A stretch of 57,253 bases of DNA from Acidovorax sp. (GCA_030692685.1 JAUXZO010000161.1:1-57253); one strand, 5' to 3'; shown: positions 11,354-21,059, counted from the first letter of the stretch. Notes: a model not told the origin generated them from the sequence alone. Numbers and translations are program-made.

Positions 11354-12271
11354 TCATTTTTTCCTGAAGACTATCGTATAAGCACTGCCACTAAAACCCC
11401 GGCGATCGAGAGCTGCGACAACCAGGCTGACACCATAGCCGACCACAAACATTACGCGCTGCATAAATTTGCTGCGAAACCGGTTCATCAAAAGACGTTG
11501 CCAGCCAAAGCGATTCCAACTCCTGGCATCGCTGTCGTCGCTGGTCAGAAACACCTTCTCCAGACCAAACTGCGCGGCGAGGTTTGTCATGGCGTTCTCA
11601 GGGATAAGAAACAGGTGTCTTGGTGCATCGACATGTGGCCAATGCCGGCCCATGACCCTAAATTGCCATGCATCAGGATTGGGCATAGCGACCACCAGAA
11701 TCCCTCCGGGTTTCAGGTTCGCCGCAGCCGAGCTCAGGAACGCTCGGGGATCGGCCAAATGTTCAAACACGTGCCAGATGGCAATGACGTCGTGCGGGGG
11801 AAGCGCTTTAATGGCCTCCGGTGGATCTCCGCTTTGCGTGACGTTAAGTCCCAATGTATCTTGAAGATACTCACAACAGCGAGCATCCATTTCAACAACG
11901 TCCACCACGAACCCAGCTTGCTTGGCTTGCCACGCGAACACGCCAAACGCTGGCCCCACCTCGAGCAGCCGACCATTCGGTGCAAACCGACGAACGGTAT
12001 TGATCTTGTTGTGATCCTTGTCGGCAATCTTCTGAAGCTGCTCAATGCTCGGGATCGCGTAGTAATCACTGCGGTAATACCGCCCCAAATCGACAGGCGG
12101 CTTATCGAGAAAAATGCTGCAACAGTTCGAGCATTTCAAATAGGCATAGGGTACTTGCGAAACACGATGATTTTCATCGGTAACAGTAAACAGCGCCTCC
12201 GCCTTGCCGCCACAAAGCGGACAAGGTCGAGACTGGATTCGCACTACTGGAGATTCCTGAATCATAGACAT
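11354..12271 (-). CDS. SAM-dependent methyltransferase with N-terminal zinc-ribbon
   Basis: A 305-residue class I methyltransferase. The N-terminus carries a Cys4 zinc-binding pattern (CPLCGG, then CSNC about 30 residues later), as found in glycan-locus methyltransferases of the Methyltransf_23/C-methyltransferase type. The SAM motif I is LLEVGPAFGVFA near residue 98, and the post-motif IWHVFEHLADP is typical. ATG at 12271 with GGAAA upstream is preferred; an open frame reaching 12418 has a poorly conserved, Cys-rich extension. The substrate could be a sugar hydroxyl or a sugar carbon. It lies 379 bp downstream of wzx and three bases upstream of the GT2 gene. Confidence 0.82.
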   Translation of the reverse strand: MSMIQESPVVRIQSRPCPLCGGKAEALFTVTDENHRVSQVPYAYLKCSNCCSIFLDKPPVDLGRYYRSDYYAIPSIEQLQKIADKDHNKINTVRRFAPNGRLLEVGPAFGVFAWQAKQAGFVVDVVEMDARCCEYLQDTLGLNVTQSGDPPEAIKALPPHDVIAIWHVFEHLADPRAFLSSAAANLKPGGILVVAMPNPDAWQFRVMGRHWPHVDAPRHLFLIPENAMTNLAAQFGLEKVFLTSDDSDARSWNRFGWQRLLMNRFRSKFMQRVMFVVGYGVSLVVAALDRRGFSGSAYTIVFRKK

Positions 12272-12650
12272 GTTGAATTTCCAACGATAGGCAACTGCTG
12301 TCAACACCTCGATAAACAGGTCGCAACCATTTTTGTATATACAGCAGGCCTCACTTGTACGAAGGCCAAAAAAATCCTTAGCTACTGCAGATCCCGAAAC
12401 AATCAGAATCCTCTGCAAATAGAGTATCCCCTTCCCAGGACTCTGTCACGAGCTTCAACGCCATCAAAGCGGCTTGGCGAACGCCAGAGATCGTACCATC
12501 CTAACCGGCGTCTTTCGGGCGACCCATTCAGTATCGCTCATCAAGATTTGGTGCCAACACCATAACCCGTGCGGTAAACCAACAGCAGCCCGCTGTCAGA
12601 TGGACTTCGCCTACAAAGCTGCTTTAGAACGTGCGGCCACCCCCACTCCA
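12272..12650. other. Non-coding gap between wzx and the methyltransferase gene, with a weak promoter-like pair
   Basis: This 379-bp stretch holds no convincing gene on either strand; short open frames only overlap the wzx end. Reading minus, GTGACA at 12449-12444 and TACTCT at 12426-12421 are 17 bases apart, a weak sigma-70-like pair that could restart transcription of the downstream glycosyltransferase block. No terminator hairpin with a T-run was seen. Confidence 0.3.
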
Positions 12651-14144
12651 TTAGCGGATCAACCGTCTGGCCGTATTGCTCAAGTCCGTCCGCAGGGCCT
12701 GAGAGAGAAAAAACCAGGCAATCACTATGTACAGCGCAACGCCCAATGCCAGCAGGGCCACGACCTGCCAACCTTGGGGAACAAGCAACGCAAGGGGTTT
12801 TACAACTCCAAATACCCCAGCCCCTACAAGCACGAAAGGCAGGAAGTTGACGCGTAGCCAGATGCCCATTCCTTGCTTCATGACCTTCGCCTGAACTTGA
12901 GGCAGCAGCGTGAACAGGTAGTAAGCATTCAGGCCTGCATAGGCCGCCGCTGCGCCGACGATACCGTACTCAAGAACCAACCCATAGAGCAACGGAAGGT
13001 ACAGCACCAAAGCGAGAAGATTGACCTTGAGCGGCAAATTGGGTTGACCACAGGCCACGGCCGCCATATACGCATTGGAGACCATTGCGTTGAGAAAAAA
13101 ACCCGCGGCAAGCCACGCCATCACTATCGCGGCTTCGTCTGCGACTCGGGCATTGATCCAGACGTGCAGGATTTCGTGCCCAAAGAAAACCAATGCAAAG
13201 CAAGGCAATGCGACGACCAGGCCCATCAGTTGGCTGGCCTTGTTGTAGCGCGAAAGCAGATCCGTATGTTGACCGCTGCTAAAGGAATGCGAGAAAGCTG
13301 GAAAAGAGGCGCTATTGATGGCACTTTGCACCAGGGAGATTGCGATGGAAGCGTTGTAAGCAATAGAGTAGTAGCCCAAAGCTTCAAGGCTCAGAAGTTT
13401 GGTGACAGCCAAACGGTCTGACTGGCTCAGCACCAGTGCCGTGAGCGCGATGATATTCATTGCTGCTGAATATCTCCAGATATCCTTGAACGAGGCAAGC
13501 GAGAAACGGGGCCAGAGCCGCAGGGTTGGAAGCAGGCGATACGTAGTAACAGCGTACACCACTAACTCCACGGCGGAGCTGATTGCAAACCAGATGAGAA
13601 ATGCCACGAGATCAGGTACAAAAATAAGAACAATCACGCCACCCACATGACGCAGCGTCTGCACACCCGTCTTGATCAGATTTAGCACATCCATGCGTTG
13701 CAGGCCGCTGATAACCCCGGTGTAAAACGCGACCGGCCAACGCAGACCCAGATACACTGCAATGATCTGTATGCCAAGTGTGATCGTTACGGGGTCGAGT
13801 TGCGTACTGCTCAACCAGAACGTAGCCACCTTCCCGGAGTTAAGCCACAACAGTGCGGCGATCAGGAACGCAATAACCCAGTAAACAGTCGAGGCAGTAT
13901 TCACCGCATTGGCACTTGCACTTCGCTGATGGCTATGGTCGGACGAGACAACCTTGGTCACCGTGGCGGAAATGCCTAGATCGAGAGAGCCTAGCAACAC
14001 CTGAAGTATCGTAATCAGTCCGACAAAACCAAAGGCTTCGACACCGAGAAAATGTACCTGTATCGGCGTGACAGCGAGTGTCAGTATCCCAAGCCAGGCG
14101 CTACCCAGGAAGTTAAAGATGATGTTGGACTTGAGCTTAGCCAC
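12651..14144 (-). CDS. wzx: O-unit flippase (Wzx, MOP superfamily)
   Basis: A 497-residue, highly hydrophobic protein with about twelve to fourteen membrane segments and the Wzx-like N-terminus SNIIFNFLGSAWLGILTL followed by LGVEAFGFVGLI. It has no enzymatic motifs and resembles polysaccharide flippases of the MOP exporter superfamily, which move undecaprenyl-PP-linked repeat units across the inner membrane. The start is GTG at 14144 with little Shine-Dalgarno complementarity; it lies 18 bases after the stop of the upstream ketoreductase gene, where an out-of-frame ATG overlaps that stop (TGATG) and opens an eight-codon frame ending inside wzx. This is the best evidence that the glycan is made by a Wzx/Wzy route. 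Confidence 0.9.
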   Translation of the reverse strand: MAKLKSNIIFNFLGSAWLGILTLAVTPIQVHFLGVEAFGFVGLITILQVLLGSLDLGISATVTKVVSSDHSHQRSASANAVNTASTVYWVIAFLIAALLWLNSGKVATFWLSSTQLDPVTITLGIQIIAVYLGLRWPVAFYTGVISGLQRMDVLNLIKTGVQTLRHVGGVIVLIFVPDLVAFLIWFAISSAVELVVYAVTTYRLLPTLRLWPRFSLASFKDIWRYSAAMNIIALTALVLSQSDRLAVTKLLSLEALGYYSIAYNASIAISLVQSAINSASFPAFSHSFSSGQHTDLLSRYNKASQLMGLVVALPCFALVFFGHEILHVWINARVADEAAIVMAWLAAGFFLNAMVSNAYMAAVACGQPNLPLKVNLLALVLYLPLLYGLVLEYGIVGAAAAYAGLNAYYLFTLLPQVQAKVMKQGMGIWLRVNFLPFVLVGAGVFGVVKPLALLVPQGWQVVALLALGVALYIVIAWFFLSQALRTDLSNTARRLIR

Positions 14145-14162
14145 GGTTTGACAATGCCGCCA

Positions 14163-15077
14163 TCACACTCGCGGCAAACCAGCCTGCTCTCTCCACCAGT
14201 TGATCGTGTCGTCAAGCCCACTGTCGAGATCAAAACGCCTCTTCCATCCGGTCGAAAGGAGGCGCGTGATGTCTGGCACGAGCAGCGTGGGCTCGGCACT
14301 CGGGCCAGGCGGAGGCACGCGGAACTTGATGAGGGCACCACCGTCGAGCTTCCTGGCTATGGTTTCGACAATGTCGTGCAGCGTGGCTGACTCGCCGGAC
14401 CCGATATTCACCGATCCTTCAAGCTTGCTTTCAAGAAGGGAGACAAATGCAGATGCGACGTCTTCTGCATGCGAATAGTCACGAATCAAACCTGAGTTCC
14501 CGCAGGTGGCCACCTCGCGTTTGAGCAGGGCGGTGATTACAGAAGCCACGAGGCGCTGGGGATTTTCCCCAGGCCCATAAAGAGAGAACACGCGGCCCCA
14601 TGCGCCAGACAAGCCAGATTGCTTGCACCAGGAATGCAACATCAGCTGAAGTGCGTGCTTGTAGGTGCCATAAAGTGTCGCGGGGACCAACGGCGTCACC
14701 CCCTCGCGGCACACCCCCCCATCGCTCCAGTCGTACTCGGCGCAGGTACCCGCAATCACAAGGCGCTCGCCCCCGGCTTCGGTAAACTCCCTGATCAAGC
14801 CCAGACTACCTTGCGCCCAGCTCAAGTTTTCAGGCGCCGTCCAGTACCGACCGTGTTTGGTGTACCAGGCGAGGTGAAGCAAGTGGGACGGTTTGACCTC
14901 GTGTATCAGCGTCTTCGTCTGCGCGGCATCAAGCAGGCTGGCGTGATGCCATTGCACCGCCGAGGTGGCGGGACGGACTGCCGATGATACGGCATGAACT
15001 TCGTAACCTCGAACATGCAGTTGCGTCAGGCAATACTGCCCGATGAACCCACTGCCGCCAGTGACAAGAACTCTCAT
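14163..15077 (-). CDS. NAD-dependent sugar 4-ketoreductase/epimerase (SDR)
   Basis: A 304-residue extended SDR with VLVTGGSGFIGQ at the N-terminus, the AGTCAEYD strand near residue 100 and the YGTYK catalytic Tyr-Lys near residue 128. It follows a C-methyltransferase, an RmlC-like epimerase and CDP-glucose 4,6-dehydratase in one coupled run. The expected role is therefore the final 4-keto reduction of a CDP-linked C-methylated 6-deoxyhexose. ATG at 15077 overlaps the C-methyltransferase stop (TGATG) and begins right at the Rossmann strand; the longer frame to 15125 is not conserved-looking. Confidence 0.85.
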   Translation of the reverse strand: MRVLVTGGSGFIGQYCLTQLHVRGYEVHAVSSAVRPATSAVQWHHASLLDAAQTKTLIHEVKPSHLLHLAWYTKHGRYWTAPENLSWAQGSLGLIREFTEAGGERLVIAGTCAEYDWSDGGVCREGVTPLVPATLYGTYKHALQLMLHSWCKQSGLSGAWGRVFSLYGPGENPQRLVASVITALLKREVATCGNSGLIRDYSHAEDVASAFVSLLESKLEGSVNIGSGESATLHDIVETIARKLDGGALIKFRVPPPGPSAEPTLLVPDITRLLSTGWKRRFDLDSGLDDTINWWREQAGLPRV

Positions 15078-16300
15078 CAGAATATCCGCAAGGCTGGAAC
15101 CGCAACGACAAACTTTCCACCCCATTCCCGGACGAACTCGTTGGACTTGACCACCTCATCGGCAATGTTCCAAGGCAGGATCAAGACGTAGTCGGGACGG
15201 CGTTCGCGTAACGCGTCAGGTGCCAATATCGGTATATGGCTGCCCGGCATGAACTTATTTTGCTTCGAGGTCGCCGCATCACAGACGAACGACACCAGGT
15301 CTGGCTTGACGCCCGCATAATTCATCAGCGTGTTGCCCTTGGCGGCAGCACCATAGGCGGCCACTGTCTTGCCCTCCCCATTGGCTTCGATCAGGAAGGC
15401 CAGGAGCTTGTTTTTCACCTTGTCCGCTTCACGCTGAAAGCGCTGGTATGTGGCGAGGTCCTGCAGCCCGCTGGCGACTTCTTCTGCAAGTACGCGCGCC
15501 ACGGCGGAACCTTCCACACGCGCATCAGCAGCATGGCATCCATAGACGCGGAGGCTGCCTCCGTGAGTCGGTATCTGTTCAACATCGCACACCCTCAAAC
15601 CGGCTTTTGCAAACACAGCCTTGACTGACTGCAGCGACAAGTAGGAATAATGTTCGTGATAGACCGTGTCGAACTGGTTCAGGCGCACCAGGCTCATCAG
15701 GTGCGGAAACTCGAGCGTGATAGTTCCACCCGGCTTCAGCGCCGTTTGCATGCCCGCGGTGAAATCGTTGATGTTGGGCACATGCGCATAAACGTTATTG
15801 CCGATGATCAAATCAGCTTGTTTGCCCGACTTCACGAGTTTTTCTGCAAAACTCTCGCCAAAAAATTCGCGGGCAACAGGAACACCGGCCGCCTCGGCCA
15901 CAGCAGCAGTGCTGTCGGTCGGTTCGACACCCAGGCACGGCACGCCATTGGCAACGAAGTTCTTGAGCAGGTAGCCGTCATTCGACGCCACTTCGATGAC
16001 AAAGCTGCCGGAACCCAGGCCAAGCCGTGCAGTGATCATCTCTACATATGAACGGGCGTGCGCAAGCCATGTGGTCGACACAGAAGAGAAATAGGCGTAA
16101 TCCTTCGTGAAAAGTTCGTCCGAACGCGAATAGTCCTCGGTTTGCACCAGCCAACATTTATCGCAAACGAACAATTTCAACGGGAAGTACTGTTCAGGTG
16201 CCTGAAGATCAGCCGCGTTCAAGTAAGCGTTGGAGGGTGGCGCAAAACCAAGGTCCAGAAACACGTGTTCCAGCGGAGCGCTGCAGTGGCGGCAATTCAT
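15077..16300 (-). CDS. Sugar C-methyltransferase (TcaB9/NovU/TylCIII-type)
   Basis: A 407-residue three-part protein: an N-terminal zinc domain with two Cys pairs (CRHC and CDKC), a central SAM-binding domain (VIEVASNDGYLL near residue 103) and a C-terminal Methyltransf_14-type domain. The active-site segment TVYHEHYSYLS near residue 215 matches the Tyr/His/Glu/His cluster known for C3-methylation of 4-keto sugars by TcaB9. In this position it should methylate a carbon of CDP-4-keto-6-deoxyglucose or its epimer. Its ATG overlaps the epimerase stop (ATGA). The family call is strong; the exact carbon is inferred. Confidence 0.92.
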   Translation of the reverse strand: MNCRHCSAPLEHVFLDLGFAPPSNAYLNAADLQAPEQYFPLKLFVCDKCWLVQTEDYSRSDELFTKDYAYFSSVSTTWLAHARSYVEMITARLGLGSGSFVIEVASNDGYLLKNFVANGVPCLGVEPTDSTAAVAEAAGVPVAREFFGESFAEKLVKSGKQADLIIGNNVYAHVPNINDFTAGMQTALKPGGTITLEFPHLMSLVRLNQFDTVYHEHYSYLSLQSVKAVFAKAGLRVCDVEQIPTHGGSLRVYGCHAADARVEGSAVARVLAEEVASGLQDLATYQRFQREADKVKNKLLAFLIEANGEGKTVAAYGAAAKGNTLMNYAGVKPDLVSFVCDAATSKQNKFMPGSHIPILAPDALRERRPDYVLILPWNIADEVVKSNEFVREWGGKFVVAVPALRIF

Positions 16301-16848
16301 AAGGTAATACCCTGAAAATTATTATGGATGAGTGGATGTTTTCTGTCGCGCTCGGACACGTCAGCCGCAGGCAGGGGCCAAGGCAAATTCAATGCCGTGT
16401 CGTCGAAACGCACCCCGCCTTCAGCCGAGGGCGTATAGCTTGCAGTGTGCAGGTAAAGTAATTCTGAATCCGGCTCAAGTACCTGAAAACCGTGTGCGCA
16501 GCCTTCCGGAATAACGAGCATCAGCGCGTTGGCGGCCGATAGCTCTTGAGCATGCCATTTCAGGAAGGTCGGCGAATCCTTTCGAAGGTCCAATGCGACA
16601 TCCCAAACACGGCCCTTCAGGCAACGCACCATCTTCATTTCCGCGTGAGGCGCTTGCTGAAAATGCAGCCCCCGTATCGCGCCGACCGTGGCCGTGCGCG
16701 AGTGGTTGATCTGTTCAATCCGGCGTCCACCGATGGCCTCGGCCAGTTCGCTTTCGCAAAACAGCCTGGAGAAAGCGCCCCGCTTGTCCTCGAAAGCCTT
16801 CGTTTCCGCAACAAAAACACCAGCAATAAGGGTTGGAAAGAGCCTCAC
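16297..16848 (-). CDS. RmlC-like NDP-4-keto-6-deoxyhexose 3(,5)-epimerase
   Basis: A 183-residue cupin of the dTDP-4-dehydrorhamnose 3,5-epimerase family. It shows IRGLHFQ near residue 57 (active-site His), IPEGCAHGF near residue 115 and the SYTPSAEGGVRFDD segment carrying the second-half Tyr and Asp. The start is GTG at 16848 overlapping the rfbG stop (GTGA), which gives the normal family length; a much longer open frame upstream is the antisense of nothing recognisable and overlaps rfbG. Together with rfbG and the C-methyltransferase it should epimerise the CDP-4-keto sugar. Whether it acts at C3, C5 or both is not visible. Confidence 0.88.
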   Translation of the reverse strand: MRLFPTLIAGVFVAETKAFEDKRGAFSRLFCESELAEAIGGRRIEQINHSRTATVGAIRGLHFQQAPHAEMKMVRCLKGRVWDVALDLRKDSPTFLKWHAQELSAANALMLVIPEGCAHGFQVLEPDSELLYLHTASYTPSAEGGVRFDDTALNLPWPLPAADVSERDRKHPLIHNNFQGITL

Positions 16849-17927
16849 GCCGCACCTGTCCAGCCAATATTTTTCGCCGCCGCCGCCGCGACGTAAGCGG
16901 CCAGCTGCTGCCGGCTGATCACTTCGCCCGTTTCCTGGTGGGCACGATACCAATGAGCTGTTTGTTTGAGTCCCTCCTCCAGCCCCCAAACCGGTGTCCA
17001 TGGCAGCAAGGTACGCGCTTTGGTGCTGTCCAACTGAAGCAGCCCGGCCTCGTGTGGTTGAGGAACACTCGCGAGGTGCCAGCGCAGCTCTCCCCAGCTC
17101 TGCGTGAGCTTGGAGAGAACGGCCGAGACCGTTTGATTACCTGATTCATCAGGGCCGAAATTCCACGCCTCAGCGAAACCAACCCGGCGTTCGAGCAAAC
17201 GCTGCCCCAAGAGTAAATAGCCGGACAGCGACTCAAGAACATGCTGCCACGGTCGGGTAGCATGCGGTGAGCGTATTTCCACCGATTCACCGCGCGCGCT
17301 GGCACGCACCAAGTCCGGAATCAGGCGGTCCTCTGACCAATCACCGCCACCAATCACATTGCCTGCCCGAGCAGTCGCCAGCTGAAGGGAGTCCTGTGAA
17401 CTGAAATAGGATTTGCGGTAGCTGGCGGCCACGAGTTCGGCGCCCGCCTTCGACGCAGAATAGGGGTCATGGCCACCAAGTCGGTCGTTTTCCCGGTAGC
17501 CCCAAAGCCATTCCTGGTTTTCATAACACTTGTCGGTTGTCACCGCGACGATAGCCGTCACACTGGCACAATGGCGGCACGCCTCCAGCACATGGGCAGT
17601 ACCCTGTACATTGGTTGCCCAAGTGGTCAGGGGATCGGCATAAGAGCGCCGTACGAGCGGCTGTGCCGCCAGATGAAATACCATCTCGGGCTGAACCTGA
17701 GTGACCAGTCTTTGAACGGCTACGTAGTCCCGGATGTCGAACTGATGCTCTTCAATACCCAATTTGAGCAAGTCCCAGTGGTTGGGTTGCGTGTTCGGCG
17801 GTAAAGCGAGGCCAACAACCTCCGCGCCCAACTGCTGAAGCCACAACGCCAGCCAGCTGCCCTTGAATCCGGTATGACCAGTCAACAGCACCCTGCGCCC
17901 TCTGAACACATCACCAAAGGCAGTCAT
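16845..17927 (-). CDS. rfbG: CDP-glucose 4,6-dehydratase
   Basis: A 360-residue SDR converting CDP-D-glucose to CDP-4-keto-6-deoxyglucose. It has LLTGHTGFKGSWLALWL at residue 14, a signature of this enzyme, then AAQPLVRRSY near residue 85, VTTDKCYEN near residue 130 and YSASK near residue 158. It opens the coupled run rfbG, epimerase, C-methyltransferase, ketoreductase. The partner cytidylyltransferase rfbF is not adjacent, as it usually is, but lies 8.4 kb upstream. No rfbH-type C3 dehydrase is present, so the product should retain the C3 oxygen. Confidence 0.95.
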   Translation of the reverse strand: MTAFGDVFRGRRVLLTGHTGFKGSWLALWLQQLGAEVVGLALPPNTQPNHWDLLKLGIEEHQFDIRDYVAVQRLVTQVQPEMVFHLAAQPLVRRSYADPLTTWATNVQGTAHVLEACRHCASVTAIVAVTTDKCYENQEWLWGYRENDRLGGHDPYSASKAGAELVAASYRKSYFSSQDSLQLATARAGNVIGGGDWSEDRLIPDLVRASARGESVEIRSPHATRPWQHVLESLSGYLLLGQRLLERRVGFAEAWNFGPDESGNQTVSAVLSKLTQSWGELRWHLASVPQPHEAGLLQLDSTKARTLLPWTPVWGLEEGLKQTAHWYRAHQETGEVISRQQLAAYVAAAAAKNIGWTGAA

Positions 17928-18021
17928 GCCCGGAACTCCCGACAGGCAGGCCTTGGAAAACCGGTCATCAACCGCACCGGATTTTCGAGAAGCGCATTCA
18001 CTTGTTTGATTGCCTTTAAAG

Positions 18022-19167
18022 TCATTTCAAAGCCACCGATTGCCAGAGATGGAGATAAGCCTGTGTCATTTTTTCAAGGCTGAAATTGTCCTCGATTCGC
18101 CGACGCGCATTGATGCGGCGTTTTGCATCATTTTCGCCCCTAAATCCGTCCCTGGCCTCTTCGATGGTACGTGCCAGCAAACCAGGATTTTTCGGCGGGA
18201 CAATCCATCCGGTATCCCCCACGATCAACGCAGCATCTCCGACGTTTGTCACGACACAAGGGGTTCCGCACGCCATCGCTTCGGCAACCACATTGGGGAA
18301 AGCCTCACTTGCGCTTGGCAAGAGATGAAAATCCAGGGCATTCATGATTGACGGTATGTCACTGCGGGTCCCAGCAAGGACAACCGAGCCGGTGAGATTG
18401 TACTGCGCTAGCAGGCCCATCAAGCCTGTATTACTGGCAGTCAGGCCGCCGCCCACAAGCACGCACCGAACAGCTCCTCCCCTGCCCGCCACGAAAGAAA
18501 GAGCCTGCAACAGATTGGGATGATCCTTGTACGGATCCCAGCGCGCGACGCAACCAAACAGTACCTCGTCCTGAGCGACGCCCCATTCCGCCCGAAGCTG
18601 CTGGCGTTTCGCCGTATCCGGCACGTATGCCCTCAAATCGAATCCGTTCGGAATTACATGGAATTTGGCTGGGTCGTAACCCATTTTTTTATGCTCTTTC
18701 GCGGCTTCAATCGAGCACGTGGCAATAGCGGCTGGAAGGATGCCCGAGAGCCGGGCGCAAAACCAGGCCACCATCAGCGTGAACCGGCTGTTCAACGCTG
18801 GGCTCAGGTTGGCCGTGCGTATGCCCCAGACGATGCGCCGACACCCCGCCAACCTGGCGGCCAGCCCACCGATCAGATCAGCATGGTAGAGCCAGGTTTG
18901 CACCACATCGGGTGACAAACTGGCGATGAGGCGAACCAGGCGAACAAACTCGAAAAAGCTGGCCAGCTGAAAAAATCGCTTAAATTTGAAGGAGTATGGA
19001 ACCAGCCCGTTGGCCCTAAGCGTGTTCCCGTAAAAACCTTCGCCTTTGAGCGATATCACCGAATACTCCACGCCCTCTTCTTTGGCCGCGACCAAGCGGC
19101 AAAGCACCGCCTCGGCGCCGCCTTGATCAAGAGAGGTGATGATGTGCAGTATTTTCAATTGAGTCAC
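18022..19167 (-). CDS. Glycosyltransferase family 4
   Basis: A 381-residue GT-B enzyme. The N-terminus ILHIITSLDQGGAEAVLCRLV is the classic GT4 glycine-rich acceptor domain start. The C-terminal domain has VARWDPYKDHPNLLQA and the LPSASEAFPNVVAEAMACG donor-binding segment with its Glu pair. The only in-frame start ahead of this motif is GTG at 19167, with weak Shine-Dalgarno. It lies between rfbG and the ABC exporter and is a candidate for transferring the CDP-linked sugar, although GT4 donors are more often UDP- or GDP-linked. Confidence 0.9.
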   Translation of the reverse strand: MTQLKILHIITSLDQGGAEAVLCRLVAAKEEGVEYSVISLKGEGFYGNTLRANGLVPYSFKFKRFFQLASFFEFVRLVRLIASLSPDVVQTWLYHADLIGGLAARLAGCRRIVWGIRTANLSPALNSRFTLMVAWFCARLSGILPAAIATCSIEAAKEHKKMGYDPAKFHVIPNGFDLRAYVPDTAKRQQLRAEWGVAQDEVLFGCVARWDPYKDHPNLLQALSFVAGRGGAVRCVLVGGGLTASNTGLMGLLAQYNLTGSVVLAGTRSDIPSIMNALDFHLLPSASEAFPNVVAEAMACGTPCVVTNVGDAALIVGDTGWIVPPKNPGLLARTIEEARDGFRGENDAKRRINARRRIEDNFSLEKMTQAYLHLWQSVALK

Positions 19168-19280
19168 GACAAACAGCCTGCCGTGAGGCCTGGATTAATC
19201 ACTATTTTCGGGAAGCGGACAAAGGCGAACGAGCTTATGTGCCGACGATTCACGTGGCACGCTGCTGCGCCATGCCCCGC

Positions 19281-21059
19281 TCATAGCAAACGGCTGAACT
19301 GTCCTTTGCTGCCTTGAAGCTCGGCCCATGCACCGGATTCGACGATTTGCCCTTTATCCAGTACATAGATGTAGTCCGCCATTCGTACTGAGGACAAGCG
19401 GTGCGAGATGACGATCATGGTCACTTTCCCTTTGAGCAATTCTAGTGCCCGCGTCACAGCCGCATCGGTCTCCGCGTCCAGCGCACTGGCAGCCTCGTCA
19501 AGCACCAGCAGGCCAGGACTGCCGAGCAAAGCCCTGGCCAGCCCAAGGCGCTGCCGTTCGCCACCCGACAATCGGCCTCCGCGGTCGCCGACCATGGTGT
19601 CGAGTCCCTGCGGCAGCTGAGAAATAAAACCATCTGCGGCGGCCAAAGCAGCGGCGGCCATGAGAGCCTCGTCGGAATGCTGCGGTTGGCTCCACAGAAT
19701 ATTGCCGCGAATGGTGCTGTTGTACAGCATGGTTTCCTGGCCCATGTAGCCGATACGGCGACGAAGGCCGCGCAGGGGCAGTTGAGCAAGGTCAATGCCA
19801 TTGACACTGATCGACCCCCCGGTTGATATGGGAACCAACCCCAGCACCGCGTCGACGAGCGTCGACTTGCCCGCCCCCGATCGCCCCACCAAGGCGATGC
19901 AGGCGCCCGCCGGTATAGTCAGAGAGAGGTTCGATATGACCTGGAAGTCATCATGGCTCACGGAAATGTTCCGCAATGACACAGCCAGAGGGCCGCGGGC
20001 CAGAGCTTCCGGCAAAGCGGCCTCGCTGGAAATCTCGGCCTCCGCCTCAATGGTGCGCGCAATCTCGTTCAGATTGGCAACGGCCGGCAGGCTGCTTGTG
20101 AGGGACTGCAGGCTTTGCTGCAAGCCGGTCAGCTTTGGTATCAATCGCACGAAAATGGCCAGAATGACCAGGATCACGGCAGCGTCAATGTCGAGGACGC
20201 TGCGGCTGATGACCAGAATGCTGGCGACCATCGCGGCCGCGCCAAAATCAAAAATGCCTTTGACGATCTGTGCATCAAACCCGTTTGCCAGTGTGTGCTT
20301 GCGCAAGCGCTGGATGATTCCCCCCAGGACTCGCAAGGCCTCACTTTCGGTAGCAGTTGCCTTGAGCAGTTTCGCGCTGCCAACAAACTCCCCGGTCTTC
20401 ACCTGCAACTCAGCGTTTTCATGACTGATGCCGGCTCCGATGCGATAGGCACGCTGAATCAGCGGCCGGGTAACAAGAAACAGAAAAGCGCCGCCGGCGA
20501 TGACACCCAGCGTCGTCAACCCGGACAACATGGCAGCCAGGGCCATGTATATGGCAGTGTGCAGCAAGCCCGTAAGAAGCAGGCCGGTCTGGTAAAAAGC
20601 GCCGCCAAGCCTCTGGGTTTCGGTGACCACTGAGTTGATCAAGTCACCGTTTCTTGTCTTTAGAAACAAGCCCCATTTCGCCGCGAAGATGCCGCTCAAC
20701 AGCCGCTTTTGCCAGCGGCTCACATAGGTGGTTTGCAGGGAAATTCCCATGTAGGCTTGCGCCAGAAAAACGACTGTACTGAAGAAGAGGGAGGTCAGTA
20801 TCAAAGCGGCAATCGCGGGCACCGACACGCCAAATCCCAACCAGTCAAGCAGCCCAAGCACCGTTCGGCTGACAACACCGCCCACCCCACTACCCCCTTC
20901 ACCAATACCGATGGCGGCAAGCAGCGGCACTACGCTGGCGAGCGTCAAACCTTCCAGCAGACCCGTCAGTGCCAGCAGGCACAGGTACAGCGCGTAACGA
21001 GTTCCGACCACCGACCAGATGTCAGAAAACAGACGACGAAAAGCCGGAATGTCAATCAT
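19281..21059 (-). CDS. MsbA/PglK-like ABC exporter (fused permease and ATPase)
   Basis: A 592-residue half-transporter with about six N-terminal membrane segments (residues 20-330) and an ATP-binding domain: Walker A GRSGAGKST at 392, Q-loop GYMGQE, signature LSGGERQR near 497, Walker B LLVLDEAASALD and the SHR switch His. ABC exporters of this type flip lipids or lipid-linked oligosaccharides, as MsbA and PglK do. It is odd beside a Wzx flippase and may serve a second glycan or a lipid-linked branch. ATG at 21059 is used; the preceding TTG is an alternative. It is separated from its upstream neighbour by 242 bp without a gene. Confidence 0.9.
   Translation of the reverse strand: MIDIPAFRRLFSDIWSVVGTRYALYLCLLALTGLLEGLTLASVVPLLAAIGIGEGGSGVGGVVSRTVLGLLDWLGFGVSVPAIAALILTSLFFSTVVFLAQAYMGISLQTTYVSRWQKRLLSGIFAAKWGLFLKTRNGDLINSVVTETQRLGGAFYQTGLLLTGLLHTAIYMALAAMLSGLTTLGVIAGGAFLFLVTRPLIQRAYRIGAGISHENAELQVKTGEFVGSAKLLKATATESEALRVLGGIIQRLRKHTLANGFDAQIVKGIFDFGAAAMVASILVISRSVLDIDAAVILVILAIFVRLIPKLTGLQQSLQSLTSSLPAVANLNEIARTIEAEAEISSEAALPEALARGPLAVSLRNISVSHDDFQVISNLSLTIPAGACIALVGRSGAGKSTLVDAVLGLVPISTGGSISVNGIDLAQLPLRGLRRRIGYMGQETMLYNSTIRGNILWSQPQHSDEALMAAAALAAADGFISQLPQGLDTMVGDRGGRLSGGERQRLGLARALLGSPGLLVLDEAASALDAETDAAVTRALELLKGKVTMIVISHRLSSVRMADYIYVLDKGQIVESGAWAELQGSKGQFSRLL

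Noticed and set aside
16849..17001. N-terminal extension of the RmlC-like epimerase to 234 residues
   Set aside because: The extension overlaps rfbG in another frame and is Gly/Ala-rich without family similarity; the GTG at 16848 (GTGA overlap) gives the normal length.
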